A stretch of DNA of 64,000 nucleotides from Spirometra erinaceieuropaei. Taxonomy: Eukaryota > Platyhelminthes > Cestoda > Diphyllobothriidea > Diphyllobothriidae. Each line of letters begins with the position of its first letter. The first letter of the stretch is position 1. The notes below the pieces were generated by a model. It saw only the letters and a list, made by a program, of their open reading frames with translations. It was not told the origin of the DNA and ran no database searches. The stretch lies in contig CACRXP010000171.1 in assembly GCA_902702965.1 (NCBI GenBank), forward strand, positions 739,427 through 803,426. Direction: 5' to 3'. Made by a program: the position numbers and the translations under genes. Shown here piece after piece: positions 1-11,719 of the stretch.

Positions 1-141
1 AATCACAATCCAAAACATGGAGCGTTGACCAGAAAGCCTAAGAGCAGTGATATTATTTATGTCATCATTCAACATGCCTGTCGAGCTATTCAGACTCCAA
101 CAAAGTGTTTATGGCATAAGCAGTGATGAGCAAGAGTTAAA

Positions 142-158
142 GTGTGTGTGTGTGTGTG
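142..158. repeat. (GT)n microsatellite
   Basis: A short perfect GT run lies in the intron downstream of the third coding exon of protease A. Confidence 0.9.
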
Positions 159-388
159 CGTCAGCCGTGCCTTTTTTCTGTGTCGGATTAAACTACTCGC
201 ATGCACAGTGAGAATCCAACGACATTGAGGAACACGGTAAATGCCTATGTGACAAATAAGTACAACTTACTGCCAAATTCACCACCTACGTTTACCTCAA
301 ATAAACTGAACTCAACAGAACTGAACTGAGATTTTGCTAAAGAACTATTAGCAAATTCGGTCAGCGTTGTCTTCGCGGTTGTGCTTAC

Positions 389-1717
389 CCTGCCGTATGC
401 ATAAACGCATGAATTGCTGTCGGCATATTGAGTGCCGTAGACGTTCTTGCAGTACTGATCTGATTCTAATTGAACTTCAGCTTCTCTGAGCGATTTTGGA
501 AAGACTTGTGCGCCATTGGACCAGACGGGATACATACCTCCCCAGCCGGCATAGAAGCACTCGTAGCCTCGCGGCAGTACAACGTGGCTGGCAGGAAAAC
601 AAATCGGCCGCACTATGTCATCTTGAGAAAAAAAAGACATTCAGATTAACGGAGACAGTCTAGAACGCCTCACATATCGCAGGAGGAAGCATATTATCGA
701 AAAAGTACGCCAGAATAATCAGCAAGAAGGCATGAGAGCTGATGATCAAATGTAAGTGGCCGCAGTTCACTATTTGATCAGAAGGCACAATTATGTAGTA
801 AAATTGGCTGAGTCATGGTAATGTGCGCCGGATTCAAAAATATATCCGTTAAATATATTTACTCACGAGTGTAAAAACGTACTTGGGATAATGGGTTCGA
901 ATAGCTTTAGTACCGCGATGTCATAGCCCTCTCCAAGCGCGACTTCGCTGTGGTTTGGATGCAGAACGGCATACTGCACACGTCGAAGATGCCAAAGATT
1001 GTCAGCCCGCGTGAAGTCGTGAGCACCGATTAGCGCATATAACGGGGAATATGTTGTAATTGTCATGTCAATTAATCCTTCAAACGGAGTGTTTCTACAA
1101 CCAATGGCATTGTCAACACAATGTGCCGCGGTCACGATGATGGAGGGGCTGATCAGTGTTCCCCCGCAAAAGGGCCGTTCTCCTATTCTTTCCGACCACA
1201 GGCCCACCTTGAAAGATGTCATAAATTTTAGGCATTCAAGTCAGCATCCTCAGTCATGATCTTTTGCATAACACCCAATGGTGTTTGTATATACGTGGAA
1301 CTAAATGTTTGAAAACAGTGTCACCTGGCTATTGGCACTCAGTTATCTAAACGTTTAAGAAGCCTTATCTCTGTCATTGGAACCTGAATAATAAAGCACG
1401 GTTATGACCCTACTTTATAGTGCACCGAAGCTTTATCTCTGTAATTGGGGCCCGAATATGACCCTGTTTTTTAATGCAGCGACTTAGCAAAAAGACTTCT
1501 TGCAAACTGCATGAGGTGCGTTTAATTGAGGTTGCTAGTATACTATCGATGATCATTTAATTAATGAACGATCAAAGCAATACTAAACATCCACTCACAT
1601 GCCAGGGCCAGCTGTGGGGCGTTGCGCGAGTTTTCATCATCTTTGCTTCCACTTTTTGTAATCGTTGCACGGCAGAAACTCCGCAGAACTTTGGAAAGCC
1701 GGGCTCAATGGCAAAAG
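389..1717 (-). CDS. Chymotrypsin-fold serine protease, paralogue A (3' part missing)
   Basis: This is an S1-family serine protease read on the minus strand in three exons: 1717-1599 (119 bp), 1207-883 (325 bp) and 621-389 (233 bp). Exon 1 encodes a propeptide start (FCGVSAVQ) and the SWPWH strand. Exon 2 holds FCGGTL, the catalytic His in TAAHC and the catalytic Asp in GYDIAVLKL. Exon 3 holds PICFP, YAGWGG and two cysteines matching C168 and C182. Splice junctions are AAAG/CT, H/gtgagt, tcaag/GTGGG, A/gtacgt, ctcaag/AT and AGG/gtaagc, with phases matching paralogues B and C. The Ser195 exon should lie roughly 0.8-0.9 kb beyond the left edge, judging from copy B. The propeptide lacks an IVGG-type activation site. 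No signal-peptide exon was identified. The frame is open throughout, so the gene looks functional as far as it can be seen. Confidence 0.85.
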
Positions 1718-2129
1718 CTTTCACCAGTCATCAGAAGACGACAGTTATGCACGTGTACATGTATTTTAATGAAATTTCATATACTTTATGTGCCTATAGA
1801 CATTAGGTCGCTTAAGACGAAATGCAAAGTATACGTATGTACGCGTGTCAGCTAGGTGTGTAACTCTTACCGTTGTGGTTAGTTTCCCACTTAATACCAT
1901 TTCGTCTGCCTGTCGGCTTGTTAGAGGTGACGACGAATGCTGTGCCTTTGGTCACATACCACATATTATATATATACGCAGCTCACTAAAACTGCAAGAG
2001 GCCGGAAGCGACTGGCCTGCTTTTCATTTAATGAGGTGCTTAAGCATTGCATTTTTGTTTGTATTTGGCTATGTATACATGCAAGTAGGCATGTATGTAT
2101 GTACGTATGTACATGTGTTAAATCATGGA

Positions 2130-3560
2130 ATGTTACTCAAAATTCTGTGATGCGTTTACGATTCGAAAATGTTATTCAAGATGGGTTGTGGGCCTTATCT
2201 TCTTGTCAGGATGCTGGTTGAATTCTCAACTCTATCAATTGCCTGCGTAAACTCCTTTCCATAAAAAATGATTACATAAGCAATGTACTCTTTTTCTGTA
2301 GAATATCGATGCCCTTATAATTCAAATATATTTGGAAGACGAGGTGGCGGGCATACGTAGCTTTCGATAAATTCTTGTCGGGTCAGTGCAAGTATATGGG
2401 ACGAAGGTAGAAGCAAAACACGTCAGTGATAGGATAAATCGATTGAAGATCACACTAAAACACAGGCTGGGTGTGGGAATGTGAGGGAGGGGGAGGGGTT
2501 ATAGCATTCTTGGTCAGGGCCCGGGTGAGAGCGGAAGGACGCGGTGTGAGTTACAGCGTCAGTCGACCTTCGGTCAATGTAGGCGCAGAGCCTGAACGCG
2601 GATCTTCCTCGCGCACAAGACTGTTTATCGCAACCTGATGGCGGCCGCTTCTGCTGTTGCAAATAGACGCTGTCCCAGTGGCTTAGGATAGCTCAATGGG
2701 ACCTTGTAGATCACACGAAACGCTTCATTGGGGTCTACGTGATTTCCGGGATCGACAGCATGCGCGGGAATAGCGTTGCTTATGCTCCTAGTTTCGTCTT
2801 TTCCCAACCATGACGGAAGGTGTTCCCGTATTCTCTTGGATAAGCGCCGACACGTGCGACCAATATATTTTATAAAAAGGTGTAGAACAATGCTCTTCCT
2901 TTTACTTAATTGGTACCAAATTAAGTCTTATTTATATTGCATTCTTGGGTGAAGTGTATAATCGGGTTTTAACGACCTCGACAATTCCCGAATAATTTTG
3001 AACCCATTTCCGTGTACGGAAAATCATATATGTCTTTGCGCTATAAAGAGAAGACTTTATGGTTTTTGTGAAATTTAACAGTGGATGAGAGGCATATTGT
3101 AAACTTTAAAGCAACATTAATAAAAGCAGGAAAACGATGCTTTACGATAGGACATTTCAAAGACTTGAAAAATCTACCTCGAAGAATTATTTTTCCAACT
3201 AAATTTTACCCTTCCCTTCAGTATGTAATTTAAAGAAGACGTACTTTTCTACCGACTCGGTAAATGAAAGAATAATTTTATGCATGATAACTATGAAATA
3301 GATCTCAATATAAAAAGACATCAAAATTCAGTTAGAGCAATTTGCATTGCACACGGTGTCATTTTTACTGAGTGCATTTTGCAGATCAACGTAAGAAAGC
3401 CCATTCGTAAGACGTCATGGTCAGGGGACGGAATGATTATGGAATGATACTGCGAGGTAGTTAGTTTGGTAAACACTACTTAAGTAACCTGTTTGATTCG
3501 AAAAGGCATTTCTCAATTCCGGTTAAAATTTCATGAGTAAGCACATCAGCCGTGTACATC
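2130..3560. mobile_element. Decayed foldback MITE-like element, interrupted by a PLE remnant
   Basis: The stretch about 2150-2400 resembles the left arm of the foldback family that is complete at 47951-48950, including the CAGGATG and 'ATTTTC/GATGCCCTT' landmarks. The stretch 3480-3550 resembles the right end, with TTCATGAG near the terminus. The PLE remnant at 2600-2820 appears to have landed inside it. Boundaries are approximate. Confidence 0.5.
2600..2830 (-). pseudogene. Penelope-like element remnant (C-terminal region)
   Basis: The minus-strand translation contains SISNAIPAHAVD, NEAFRVIYKVP and QRLFATAEAAAIRLR. The same block occurs at the C-terminal end of the PLE at 22390-22760 (INSSILAH, VDTDHGVDARQAF). 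It follows a GIY-YIG-like region in that element. Only about 70 codons remain, with no reverse transcriptase here. It sits in the presumed first intron of protease A. Confidence 0.65.
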
Positions 3561-4100
3561 TATGTGTGTGATCATGCATCCATTTATAATACCATGGCTA
3601 ACGAGCTTCTTCTTCCAGTATTTTGTTTCCAAAAGCCAGCGTTCCTGAAACTTTTCGGAATGTAAAGGGTCGGTAGTCATTAAGCTTTCAGTCATATTTT
3701 CATGCCCTAAAGTATATTAACAAGCCCTGGAGTCTTTTGGTTCTAAGTCAGCCATATTTTAAGACGAGGTTAATATCCATAGAGAAAAAATGAGATAATA
3801 TGTTAATAAAATACATACGACCTGTTGTTTCTAAGATCTACGTGACGGCCAAAAACTCGCTAATTCAAAAGCCCGCATCTTGACGTGAAAAAATATTTCA
3901 AAATTGTGCAGTGTGATCATCAGTAGTGCAATTCAAATTTGTCGACAACTGACCAACATTCATTGAGATCGCCCATCAGTTATATGATTATTCACTACCA
4001 CAACGACGCTTTATGTTGCAGTTGAAGACATCAGCAAAACAGCTAAACAGTTGCCTTTCTCCGTCTCTGGGTAAATACATTAGGTTGCAATTTGGAGTGT
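3561..4100. other. Non-coding interval, no recognised feature
   Basis: This AT-rich stretch shows no ORF with family resemblance. Near 4066-4074 it contains the 'empty site' for the ribozyme repeat inserted in copy B: copy A reads ctttctccgtctctgggtaa where copy B has about 425 extra bases. Confidence 0.5.
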
Positions 4101-5959
4101 GGGCAGTGAAATAGTAATCTTTCATCTAATTTGGATTCTACAAGAAGCAAGGCAATAACTTGCAAAGTGGCGGGAAATTAAAGTCCCAAAAGAATGGTAA
4201 GTTTTGGTTTTTGCGACGGAACGAAGAAACGTGCTCTCTTTGGTAACACATATTGAGGAAAATAAGAAAATTAATGAATTGAATTTGACCCATAGAAATG
4301 CACAGACCATTTACAGTGGCCACAAGAAAAGTGCAGCCATATACTACAGGAGACTAACGCTTCATATCCGAATGCTGAGAAAACGATGCGTATACTCAGT
4401 TTTTGTGCCTAGTTTTCGCTTATAACGTTCACAATTTTCCCATCAAAACCAGTTTCTGAAAAGAAAAACAAAAAGTGGCTGGTTGGGCACTTTTTCAACT
4501 TTTCACATCAAGCCAACCACGTTTTACACAGAAACCGAGCTGCAAGTTGTTTGGAACCCTACTAGCGATACCATTTAGACTTTCACGCTAGATTCGGAAA
4601 TTTACCTGAAGACAGTCATGTTATGGTGCAGGCAGGGATGACATTCGTTTATAAAAAACAAATTGCAACCTTCTTACATGTCTTCTCTTCAAACATAGAT
4701 TAAGTGTGGTAATTTCCCCCCGAAAAATATGAAACTCCACAATGATCCATTTACAACGCTTCAAGCGCCTGTCTACCGCGACTGAGTTCGCAGGTCGCGC
4801 ACTCTATGATTTTGGGTGGAAAAATATCACGCATGAAACATTTTTTCAGCAATCGATTCTGGTGCGTAGTGTCGCCTGCACACAGCTTACGCATTGGGGT
4901 AGACTGAGGTGAAACATGGCAGTTTCTTTCAATTTTTATAAAGCCGTCTGCCTAAAAGGGGTTCTTCCCATGATTATTTACCTGGTCTGACCAAAACATT
5001 TGCAACAACTGCAATGGTGTCCAGTTGCTGTTTAATGGGTAAGAAAATGGCCTGAACGAAGTCATATACAAGTTGTTTAAGTTGTCTGTGCTAGAGGCCA
5101 CAGTACCAGAATGCAAATACAGATGATGTATGTGGAAGTATGCTTTTACTGAGATTCAGTCATCTGTATGCAGTTCCGTCTTTCCGGGAAACCAAAGGAC
5201 TTGGGAATATGCAATGTGGTTAAACATGAGTGGATTTAAGAAGAACCTCTTATATGACGTTAATTTCCTCGCCTTCATCAAACGCGAACATGTGATAAAA
5301 TCCAACACGTAACATTTACATGAACAGGTAAAAAAATATTTCGGAACTAGACATTTATATCCAAAAGCTGGAATTAATGATGAAATGCATTTTATTGCAA
5401 GAAGCTCAGTCATTATTTCAGATGAGCAAACAGTCTGAAGATGTAAGACGGATTATTCATATTAATTTTTATAATTAATTTATTACAAATTGGGATACCC
5501 TCCAAAGACAATGCCATATGGAATAGGAGGACCAATCGGCTGCTCTACATTTATCACAGCTTTCGAGCAGTGTATGCCAGAATGACTCATTTTACATCAC
5601 GTGATGCGCAATAGGCGAATGCAAATTGGACATTCCGGGAGTAAGGAGTTTGGATGGTCGCAACGTGAGAGGCCTGTGAGGAAGTCAGGGTACAATATGA
5701 AAAAGAAAATGTTTTGTACAATGTGTGACTAAGGTTTGTCTGTTGCAGCATTGCTGCAAGCCTACAGATAACAGTGGTTTTTTGTGTTACGTACCACAGT
5801 TTTTAAGAAATTGCTGATGCTAAGATTCATATGAACTAAGTTTTCATTGGTAGTGAGGGCTGCACCCTAATCACTGAAAAGTCTAAAAAACAAGCCGCGG
5901 CTGTCAGATACGCGGATGTTCTCGCTCACCAGAAAGTCATATTTCCAGTTGATTTTAAG

Positions 5960-6990
5960 AATGTGACCCCAACGAATGGCGCATGGTACACTCACAAATG
6001 AGTCCGACCGTCGGTTTCGATGGTGTTGACCGTGTTCTTCCCGGCAAGGTGGGACAGAACGGTGACTCGCGCAGGTGTTTACATCTGTCACACTCTCTAC
6101 CCCTATCACATCTGGGCACAGTGTCAAGACATTGTCTAGAAGACCGGAGATGGGCAAAGGCGCAGCTGGGTGGCTTGCACGGATCCGCAACTAGGCACTC
6201 GCCTCCGCACCCCTGGTCTACACAAGGCCTGACCAGAATTTTGGCCAACTACGAGAAGAAGAAGAAGAAGAAGAAGAAGAAGAGTGGAGTTTGGCACGGT
6301 CTAAGCCGCACCTAGACGTGCCGCCAATGCCCGGTTCTGATCTAACACAATGGGAATGTCATAAAGGCCGCAGTAAGAAGGAGCCATTGCAACATGACTT
6401 TCAGACCACCGGCCGACCACTCCGCCTCAGCAAATACAACACTTTGCCGACTGCTAGATCCAAGATCTGCCGTTAGTTGATAACCTTCCATGCCACGGCT
6501 TTTTATCCACCGCAATAGCTTCAAGTGCGTCGGATTTTTTGTCGTGAGGAAAATGCGCCGAATCGTCGACCTCACTCTCCCTTCCCATCTCCACACCTCA
6601 GCCCTTGTCCGAGCCGATCAGCTGACTGTAGCGGAGATGGGCCCGGTGGCTGGCATGGTCTAGTGACCTTGTCTGCGAGCGACATATGCACGACCTGAGT
6701 CCCCCAGACACACGCATGCACAAGGATTTTACTCAGCGGAGGTTGAGCAGCATATCTCTCATATGCGTAAGAGTGCGTGGACGGAGCTGTACCCACCAAT
6801 ACGCCGCTCAGCACAAACGCAACTGGACGGAATGCGTGGACCGAGTTGGAGCGTCAAACAGCAGTCTTCTTATCCAAGGCGCTTGACGTGTCGGAATGGT
6901 CTCAGACTCGATTCACCTCTGCAACAGGAGCCGCACGGGCACCGAGTTAACACGCACACTTCCCACTTGCGTGGGTGGTGGCAGGCGCCA
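5960..6990 (-). repeat. Composite tail repeat, minus-oriented copy
   Basis: The reverse complement matches 15421-16640 and 52720-55080. Shared blocks include CCCACTTGCGTGGG, the AATGCGCCGAATCGTCGACC region and the ACACGG/TCGACCGTC region. As at 15421 it lies just 3' of a LINE in the same orientation, so it may be that LINE's long 3' tail or a non-autonomous partner. A (GAA)n run lies at 6253-6283. Sequence is lost to an assembly gap at its outer edge. Confidence 0.7.
6253..6283. repeat. (GAA)n microsatellite
   Basis: About ten GAA/AAG units lie inside the composite tail repeat. Confidence 0.9.
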
Positions 6991-7009
6991 CAACGGCAGT
7001 CGTTGGAGA

Positions 7010-7243
7010 NNNNNNNNNNNNNNNNNNNNNNNNNNNNNNNNNNNNNNNNNNNNNNNNNNNNNNNNNNNNNNNNNNNNNNNNNNNNNNNNNNNNNNNNNNN
7101 NNNNNNNNNNNNNNNNNNNNNNNNNNNNNNNNNNNNNNNNNNNNNNNNNNNNNNNNNNNNNNNNNNNNNNNNNNNNNNNNNNNNNNNNNNNNNNNNNNNN
7201 NNNNNNNNNNNNNNNNNNNNNNNNNNNNNNNNNNNNNNNNNNN
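7010..7243. other. Assembly gap (234 N)
   Basis: A run of 234 N separates the composite tail repeat from a GGA-rich tract and the 3' end of a minus-strand LINE. Translations across it are meaningless. Confidence 1.
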
Positions 7244-7322
7244 GAGGGGGAGGGGTAGGAGGGGGAGGAGGACGAGGAGGAGGAGGAGGAGGACGAGGAG
7301 GAGGAGTAGAAGCAGGGGACGG
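7244..7322. repeat. GGA-rich low-complexity tract
   Basis: This is an imperfect (GGA)n run bordering the gap. It probably caused the assembly break. The plus-oriented LINE has a comparable CCT-rich tract near 15018-15047, between its first and second zinc-finger blocks. Confidence 0.85.
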
Positions 7323-7375
7323 AGGAGTATGTGCTGGAATAGGATGGAAGTAGTGGTTCAAGAAGACGGTGCGAA

Positions 7376-9340
7376 TTAGTTGACGGCGTGGAGGACGAAA
7401 ACGTGGTGGACGGAGGGGCGACGGTTGGTGCGATACGAGTGGCGCAGTTGATCCGGAGGTTGTCTAATTAGCGCTCGGAATGTCTGTTGACATCGTGGAC
7501 ACGTTGGAGGCGGTTGTGTGTTGACACTGCAGGGTAGGAGCAACAGGGACTTGCAAGCTTGAGAGTTGGCTTTGGCGGTGACAATGAGGTTAGTTTCATA
7601 GTTCGCTGCGCCTGTTTTCACTGTCCTCCTCCAAGTCTGTCGGTCAGAGAGAGGTCTTGCGGTTGTTCGAATCATTTTTCAGACGCCTCAGGGAGGACTT
7701 CAGAGCGTCCTCATATGGACGAATTTTATCACATTGGCGGCGAGACACCATGGGGTCTTCTCCAAAGAAGAGCCGTTTGAGTAGACACTCGTCGTCCATC
7801 CGCGCGAGTCGGCCGCTCCAACGCAGCTGCAATTATCCCAGCATGGTGTAGCTGCTGAGGATTCCCGTTCGTTCCAGTACATCAGTGTCGGGGATTCGAT
7901 CCTGTCACGTCAGCCTCAAGATGCGACGACGGCAGCTGAGGTGGAAGTGATTGAGTCGGCGTGCTTGCCTCATGTCCACCGTCCAAGTCTCCGCTCCGTA
8001 CAGCCGCGGCGGGAGGATGACGGCTTCGTGCTGAGCTGGAGGCTGTGACGTTTTCGATCTGTACTTTGAAGGCGGCCGAAGGCTCGACTGGCCTTCAAAA
8101 TGCGACGGACGTCTTCGTTGTCGACTTTCATGCTGCGGGAGAGGGTACTGCCTAGATACGGGAAGTTGTCCACCACTAAGCGTTGGGTTTCGTTCACGCT
8201 GATTTGCGGCGCATTGTAGGGAGGGGCTGTGTTGGGTGTCGGTCCGTGCATGACCACCGTCTTCTTCGTGTTAATGATCAAATTCAAGTTCTCTCAGGCG
8301 GAGGCGAGGAGGTCCATGCTCCTTCGCATGTCGTCATCCGGGGTAGTGCTGACGACGCAGTAGTCGGCGAATAGGAGTTCATGAGCACTAGTTATGGATA
8401 CGCGCGATTGGATGTTCATCCGCCGTTGATCGAAGAGGTGGTCGTCCGTTCTGTAGTCGATGCGGATCCCGAGGCATTCGTCATGGTGGGCGTCCATTAG
8501 TGTGGTAGTGAACATAAGAATAAAGAGGGTGGGAGTCAGGACGCAGTCCTGATTCACTCCGTTGGCCACAGAGAATGACTATGAGACAGCTCCTTTGCCC
8601 TTGACCCGCGTCAACATGCTTTCTTGGAGCTGACGCGTTATTTGAGTGTATCATCAGAGACATCTGAATTTCTGCATGATCTTCCACAGTCCTTCATAAT
8701 TCGCCGTGTCGAAGGCTTTAACCATATCCACGAAAGTAGAGTACAGGTGAGTCCTCATCTCCTGGCACTTCTCTTGAAGTTGATGGGCGGCGATGATCAT
8801 GTCTATGGTTCCACGATGACGGCAAACCCGTATTGACTTTTTGGCAGCAGTCCTTGTTTCAGGTGATTATTCGAGCGGTTGATCAGGATGCGAGCAAAGA
8901 TTTTCCGGCGATATTCAACAAGGTTATGACTCGGCGATTGTTGCAGGGCTGGAGGATCCCTTTCCGCTTGTATAGATGCTCGATAGTGGTGTGTTTGAAA
9001 TCCTGAAGGACTTCTTCTTGATGCTACATCTCCTGGAAGAGCGTAGTCAGGTGATCCATGAGTTGGGGGCAGCCGTGCTTGTAGACCTCAGCAGGGATCG
9101 CGTCCGATCCGGGTGCTTTCCCGCTGGAGAGCTTCTACGCCAGTGGGTGGTAGGCCGGGGTCAACGTTGGTCTCAACTTGCGGCAAACGGGCGATGACGG
9201 GGTCCGAGATGATGGAGAGCGTTCGAAGACGCCTCGGAGGTGCTCGACCTAAAGCTGTAGTATTTGTGTCTTCTCAGTGAGGCGGATATTTTCGTCGGCG
9301 TTATTAGCAGAGCGAAGGGCGCACAAGCAGATACAGGGCA
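7376..9340 (-). pseudogene. LINE (APE/RT type), 5'-truncated degenerate copy
   Basis: Read on the minus strand, this is a decayed relative of the LINE at 11720-14987. Recognisable pieces, from N to C terminus, are a reverse-transcriptase region with NGVNQDCVLTPTLF and the LLFADYCVVSTTP catalytic box (FADD degraded to FADY) near 8380-8570. They continue with PQISVN and [11 protein letters not shown] at 8150-8290, the MQLRWSGRLARMDDE block at 7750-7832, and a zinc-knuckle-like CPRCQQTF near 7490. Several frameshifts and stops break the frame. The endonuclease half is absent. With the plus copy it forms a long inverted pair. Confidence 0.85.
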
Positions 9341-9408
9341 GGCTGTATGAGCAGCACACAGCATGTGACATTAGCAGGCAAGTAAGGCATGAAACAACGC
9401 AAAGTTCA

Positions 9409-9654
9409 CTTACCTGAGGAATCACTTACCAACACAATTTGGGCCTTCTCTTCCTCAACAAAATAAACGAAAACATGAGATTCCGGGCGTAAATAATTGT
9501 CCTCTGTGACCAGAGTCGGAGATGAAGCCTGAATTATGACAAATGGCCATAAGGCGGTCACACTAACATAACCTTTAGTAGCGGCAATCTCAACGGTAGC
9601 ATTGGCGGAATGAAGCGCAGAGGACATCAAAAGTGCTTGTGTATTCTTTTCCAT
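9409..9654 (-). CDS. Unrecognised short ORF ending at a consensus splice donor
   Basis: A minus-strand ORF starts with ATG near 9654 and encodes about 80 residues of well-mixed composition, including YLRPESHVFVYFVEEEKAQI. It meets GTAAGT at 9430-9425 and again at 9414-9409, both strong donor consensus sequences. I do not recognise the family. It is not a shadow of a retroelement frame that I can identify, although it sits between a LINE remnant and a PLE. It could be a first coding exon of an unknown gene or a host exon carried by a repeat. No acceptor, promoter or partner exon was found. Confidence 0.3.
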
Positions 9655-9771
9655 GAACTTGAGTTATAGGTGTCGTTGAGTTGATTAGGTTTGCACATTC
9701 TGGCTACACTTTTCCGTGTTTGTAAATTGATGGTCGCGACGTCAGGGATTTCAACTGATCACGCGGTCTTA

Positions 9772-9805
9772 ACGAGTTGCAGTAGCGGCAAACTGGGGAT
9801 AGCAA
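9772..9805 (+). repeat. 34-bp direct repeat, left copy, flanking a PLE
   Basis: The 34 bases beginning ACGAGTTGCAGTAGCGG recur at 10916-10949 with two mismatches. The pair brackets the PLE fragment at 9945-10912 and may be part of PLE terminal repeats, or a duplicated target. Confidence 0.7.
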
Positions 9806-9944
9806 ATCATGTATGAGCCTCCTTTTGCCATGGGTCTAATAGTCTGCACCCTCCAACGTCTCCGGTCTTCTTGACTCTGAATGCACTGGCGAAACCTATG
9901 AGCAAATCAAGGAAACTTCAATGGGCTCACCGGTCTCTAGTTAA

Positions 9945-10912
9945 GTGGCAGAAGTCGTCCTAAAAGAGCTAGAAAAGGTTGACTTCATTCAACATGAACC
10001 AGTCTTTTGGCGCCATTTCTTGGATGACACTTTTGATGTCGTAAAGGAGGACATACTACAACATTTCCACAACCTTCTCAACGCAGTCTTCGCTGATATA
10101 AATTTCACGATGGAAGAAGCGCAGGAACAGCAATTGCCCTTCCTGGATGTGATCGTCAAAAAGAAACCTTAACAGTGAACTTGGAACGATGAATTATAGG
10201 AAGGCAACGAAAATCACATAGCTTCTCAGTTTTCACAGCAATCATCTGGTGACTCACAAACGAAGCTGTGCGAAGATGCTCTTCATAAGGATCCAAACTC
10301 ATTCCAACAAACCGGAAGAAAAAGCACGTAAGGCTCGTTATCTCCGCGACGAGTTTGCGCAAAATTGCTATCCGAAGGCTTCTTTAAGTCACTGCCTACG
10401 CGGTCGCCCCCAGAGGACCCGAACATTAACGTCACCAACGATATGGCATTCTTTGCCATACATCAAGGACGTTTCAGATGTAACCGAACGCATAGCTGCG
10501 GAGCTAGGTTTTGGAATTGTACACCCCCCTAAAAGCCACCATGTGCAGTAACTTCATGAAAATAAAAGACTGGTTAAACTCAGTGTATCGCACACAGTGC
10601 CAAAAATGTCCTTGTTACTACACAGGCCAGACTGGACGCGTGCTCGGATTGCACACACACGAACATAAGTTGCCTATGCGACGAGGTGACGCATTATCAC
10701 AAGTGGCCACCCACGCCTACGATACGGGTCATGATTTTGACCTCGTAGCTACCAAAATATTCACCCTCGCGAAAACAAAACAGGCCGAGAATTGATTGAA
10801 GCATGTGCCCCGGATGAGAACTCAGTCAATCGATTTATCGATCTGGCATACAGAGTCCTGCGCAGTCACCTCCAGTAACGTGCCGAGGGTCGATGATTGA
10901 CTTACACACCCC
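9945..10912 (+). pseudogene. Penelope-like retroelement fragment (RT end plus GIY-YIG endonuclease)
   Basis: The plus strand encodes a broken PLE. The late reverse-transcriptase region shows EPVFWRHFLDDTFDVVK (a DD catalytic pair) and INFTMEEAQEQQLPFLDVIV at 9945-10172. A linker near 10249-10550 includes SLPYIKDVSDVTERI and carries frameshifts. The cysteine-rich GIY-YIG-like domain CQKCPCYYTGQTGR, then HEHKLPMRRGD, lies at 10590-10690. The C-terminus near 10795-10870 reads ELIEA...NSVNRFIDLAYRVLRSHLQ-like after a stop. Early RT motifs are missing. The element is dead, but the nuclease domain is easily recognised. Confidence 0.85.
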
Positions 10913-10915
10913 ATT

Positions 10916-10949
10916 ACGAGTTGTAGTAGCGGCAAACTGGTGATAGCAA
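10916..10949 (+). repeat. 34-bp direct repeat, right copy
   Basis: This matches 9772-9805 with two mismatches and lies just after the PLE C-terminus. Confidence 0.7.
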
Positions 10950-11079
10950 CTGTGTTTCTGTGTTTGTGTCCTGCGGTGGGTTCGCGTGATGGACGCTTGC
11001 AGGTGAGACTACGCCTAGCGTCCACTTGCAGGCACCCAACTCTCACCTGTAGCTCCACGTAGCTGGGCTCTGCTCAGCG

Positions 11080-11554
11080 GCCACACCCCGGGCAAATGCC
11101 TGAAGTGGCGGGCTTAACCAGGTTAGGGCGCTGTGCGCGTTGTGCCGCGTGCACAGTGTACTGCGGAATCCTCTGGATGTTTGGAAGGATGAAACACTGC
11201 GCCGGCATCGTCGAGACGAGGCTATGTCTGGTACGCCGTTGGACAGCTGCTGCCGGGATGGGTCTCTGCAACACCCTCGCTAAGACGCGCCTACCGAGAC
11301 CGTGGACATACGGCAAATGCGGTCGTTCTCCACTACGAACAACAAGTCGTGGCCCCATAGTTGGGTTCGGTCGCGCCAAATAGGCACATTGGCAGCCCTA
11401 TTCAGGGGTGGCACTGCCTGTCCCCACAAGCGGAAGGGCCTAGAAAAGGTGTTCTATACATTGCCGGGCACCACACCGTCTGCAGGCTAGCCAGGGCCGC
11501 AGATACCATCAACATGGACAAAACAAGCAAAACCGAAACAAGAACAATAGCAAT

Positions 11555-11590
<36 letters not shown>

Positions 11591-11719
11591 CATACTCATT
11601 CTCCTCATCCTACCTCTTCTTCCTCTTCCTCTGTCTATTCTTCTGCCTATTCTTCTCCTTAGTCATCTTCCTCTCCACCTCCTTCCCGTCGTCCCACTCG
11701 TTGTCACCAGACTGGCAGG
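11080..11719 (+). mobile_element. Probable 5' leader of the plus-strand LINE, with (CAA)n
   Basis: GC-rich sequence with no clear ORF leads into the LINE endonuclease domain. A (CAA)n tract occupies about 11553-11590 and is followed by CT-rich sequence. The 5' limit of the element is not clear. Confidence 0.45.

Larger units (their letters stand above)
1..5850. repeat. Segmental duplication, copy A (carries protease A)
   Basis: This interval is a diverged copy of about 20060-28640. Matching landmarks are 1-120 with 20071-20190, the protease exons, 1560-1740 with 24180-24350, and about 4100-5850 with about 26880-28640. Copy B is longer because it has gained a LINE fragment and a PLE (20200-22900), repeats at 24800-26400 and a ribozyme repeat at 26455-26888. 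The edges are approximate because I aligned the copies by eye. Confidence 0.8.

Noticed and set aside
1564..1806. Plus-strand ORF conserved at 24162-24383
   Set aside because: It is the antisense shadow of protease exon 1, which has matching splice sites on the minus strand.
6763..7361. Long ORFs with Gly/Arg- or Pro-rich ends spanning 7010-7243
   Set aside because: They read through an assembly gap and a GGA microsatellite. No real protein is supported.
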